Origin: Acinetobacter sp. ANC 3813
GTDB taxonomy: Bacteria; Pseudomonadota; Gammaproteobacteria; Pseudomonadales; Moraxellaceae
Reading direction: 5' to 3'
NCBI RefSeq assembly: GCF_002135435.1
Contig: NZ_NEGK01000013.1
Span: 1-64,000, forward strand
DNA length: 64,000 nt
The stretch's first letter is position 1. Each line of letters starts with the position of its first letter. Below, piece by piece: positions 63,305 to 64,000 of this stretch. The position numbers and the translations under genes are program-made. The notes below the pieces were generated by a model. It did no database searches, was not told where the DNA came from, and worked only from the letters and a program-made list of their open reading frames with translations.

Positions 63305-64000
63305 TGTGTAATTCATAGACATCATTTCAATATAATTAGTGTCTATGACCAGAGAAATTCAACAAAGACTTGTATGGGTTAAATTATTTGAAGAGACCAA
63401 TGATGCTGGCCTAGTATGTCGGAGATGCAGCATTTCTAGACCAACGTTACGCAAGTGGTGGAACCGATATTCTGAGCAAGATATTAATGGATTAAGTAGT
63501 CAGTGTAAACGTCCATTAAAATCTCAAAATACTAAAATCAATGCTGAGCTAGAAGCCCTAATATTAAAAATGCGATCGGCTAGAGATCTTGGTGCTCGAC
63601 GTTTGCAAACAGAATTGATGAGGCTGCGGAGTCTCGTTGTCCTTAGCGACTATCCATAAAGTACTATCCACTCATCAAGTCAAACCAATTAAAAAATTCC
63701 GTAGTAAAGTAGATTTCATTCGTTATGAACGCCCACTATCAGGCAATAGAATTCAAATGGATACCTGTAAACTGGGTCCTGGGCTATATCAGTACACATT
63801 TATCGATGACTGCACACGATATCGCATTTTAAGGATATATAAACGCAGAACAGCAGCGAATACTCTCGACTTTTTAGACTGCGTAATTGAAGAAATGCCT
63901 TTTCCCATACAGCGAATACAGACCGATCGAGGGCGGGAATTTTTTGCTGAAAAAGTACAGAAAAAATGATGCAGCATGGGATCAAATTTAGGCCAAATAA
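63305..64000 (+). mobile_element. IS481-like insertion sequence, left part
   Basis: The transposase below has the IS481 plan, and the element would begin near TGTGTAATTCATAGACATC (about 63305). CATAGACA (63313-63320) is repeated inverted as TGTCTATG (63340-63347) over the start codon. The right end and the terminal inverted repeats cannot be checked because the window ends inside the element, so the left boundary is approximate. Confidence 0.7.
63345..64000 (+). pseudogene. IS481-like transposase with two frameshifts (3' end beyond window)
   Basis: The N-terminal part (from ATG 63345) is an IS481-type helix-turn-helix region (RRCSISRPTLRKWWNRYSEQ, LGARRLQTEL). Near 63625-63640 the reading frame shifts, and the expected SLATIHKVLSTHQVK continues one frame over, leading to the DDE integrase core with MDTCKLG and QTDRGREFF. 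At the A6 run 63961-63966 the frame shifts back (MMQHGIKFRP follows in the original frame). IS481 transposase is normally a single frame, so the copy looks inactive unless the shifts are sequencing errors, for which the homopolymer is suspect. Confidence 0.8.

Noticed and set aside
50667..64000. Prophage
   Set aside because: Apart from the integrase no phage structural, replication or lysis gene occurs. The cargo is metabolic, so an island is more likely.
1..64000. CRISPR arrays, restriction systems or toxin-antitoxin pairs
   Set aside because: I saw no regularly spaced repeat arrays and no recognisable defence or toxin-antitoxin genes on either strand.

Overview
The window looks like a chromosome segment of an Acinetobacter species (Moraxellaceae, Gammaproteobacteria). 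The evidence is the A+T-leaning base composition, the protein types, and local gene orders such as lptM-lysA-dapF-(hydrolase)-xerC, ahcY-metF-rsmE and pdxB-epmA. No species can be named from the sequence alone.

Layout. 1-35.9 kb is mostly core housekeeping DNA: the start of etfB, a LysE exporter with a divergent Lrp/AsnC regulator, a lipoprotein amidase, the lysine/cell-wall cluster lptM-lysA-dapF followed by an alpha/beta hydrolase and xerC, a CycA-type permease, radA, a Tim44-like membrane protein, a LuxR-type regulator, a three-gene PepSY (iron-linked) operon behind a Fur-box-like site, a Sel1 protein, a C39-peptidase-like protein without its cysteine, a DUF4424 protein, a SAH riboswitch in front of ahcY and metF, rsmE, a PAS-GGDEF-EAL protein, maeB, cca with a hairpin over its start, a GNAT enzyme, epmA/pdxB, a DadA-like dehydrogenase and a LysR regulator.

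36.2-49.6 kb is one minus-strand operon of five genes coding for exported proteins. Three large proteins (959, 2001 and 925 aa) and one small one (161 aa) are built of DUF11-type repeat domains with EF-hand-like calcium loops. The 2001-aa member ends in a very long predicted outer-membrane beta-barrel, and an OmpA-type peptidoglycan-binding protein lies between the large genes. I read this as an uncharacterised cell-surface assembly and regard it as the best candidate for an undescribed system.

From about 50.2 kb there is a tRNA-Ser(UGA) gene, a second copy of its 3' end with its own terminator, and a P4-type integrase: the left border of an integrated island. The island carries a catabolic cluster around a divergent promoter at 55.6 kb. 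To the left are a VOC-fold protein, an IclR regulator, a glutathione transferase and a 3-oxoadipyl-CoA-type thiolase. To the right are an FAH-family hydrolase, an MhpA-type flavin hydroxylase, an MFS importer, two CoA-transferase subunits, a second MFS protein and a SphA-type outer-membrane protein. Together they suggest uptake of an aromatic compound, hydroxylation, ring opening, glutathione-dependent isomerisation, C-C hydrolysis to a beta-keto acid, CoA activation and thiolysis. The substrate cannot be read from the sequence. The window ends inside a frameshifted IS481-like transposase.
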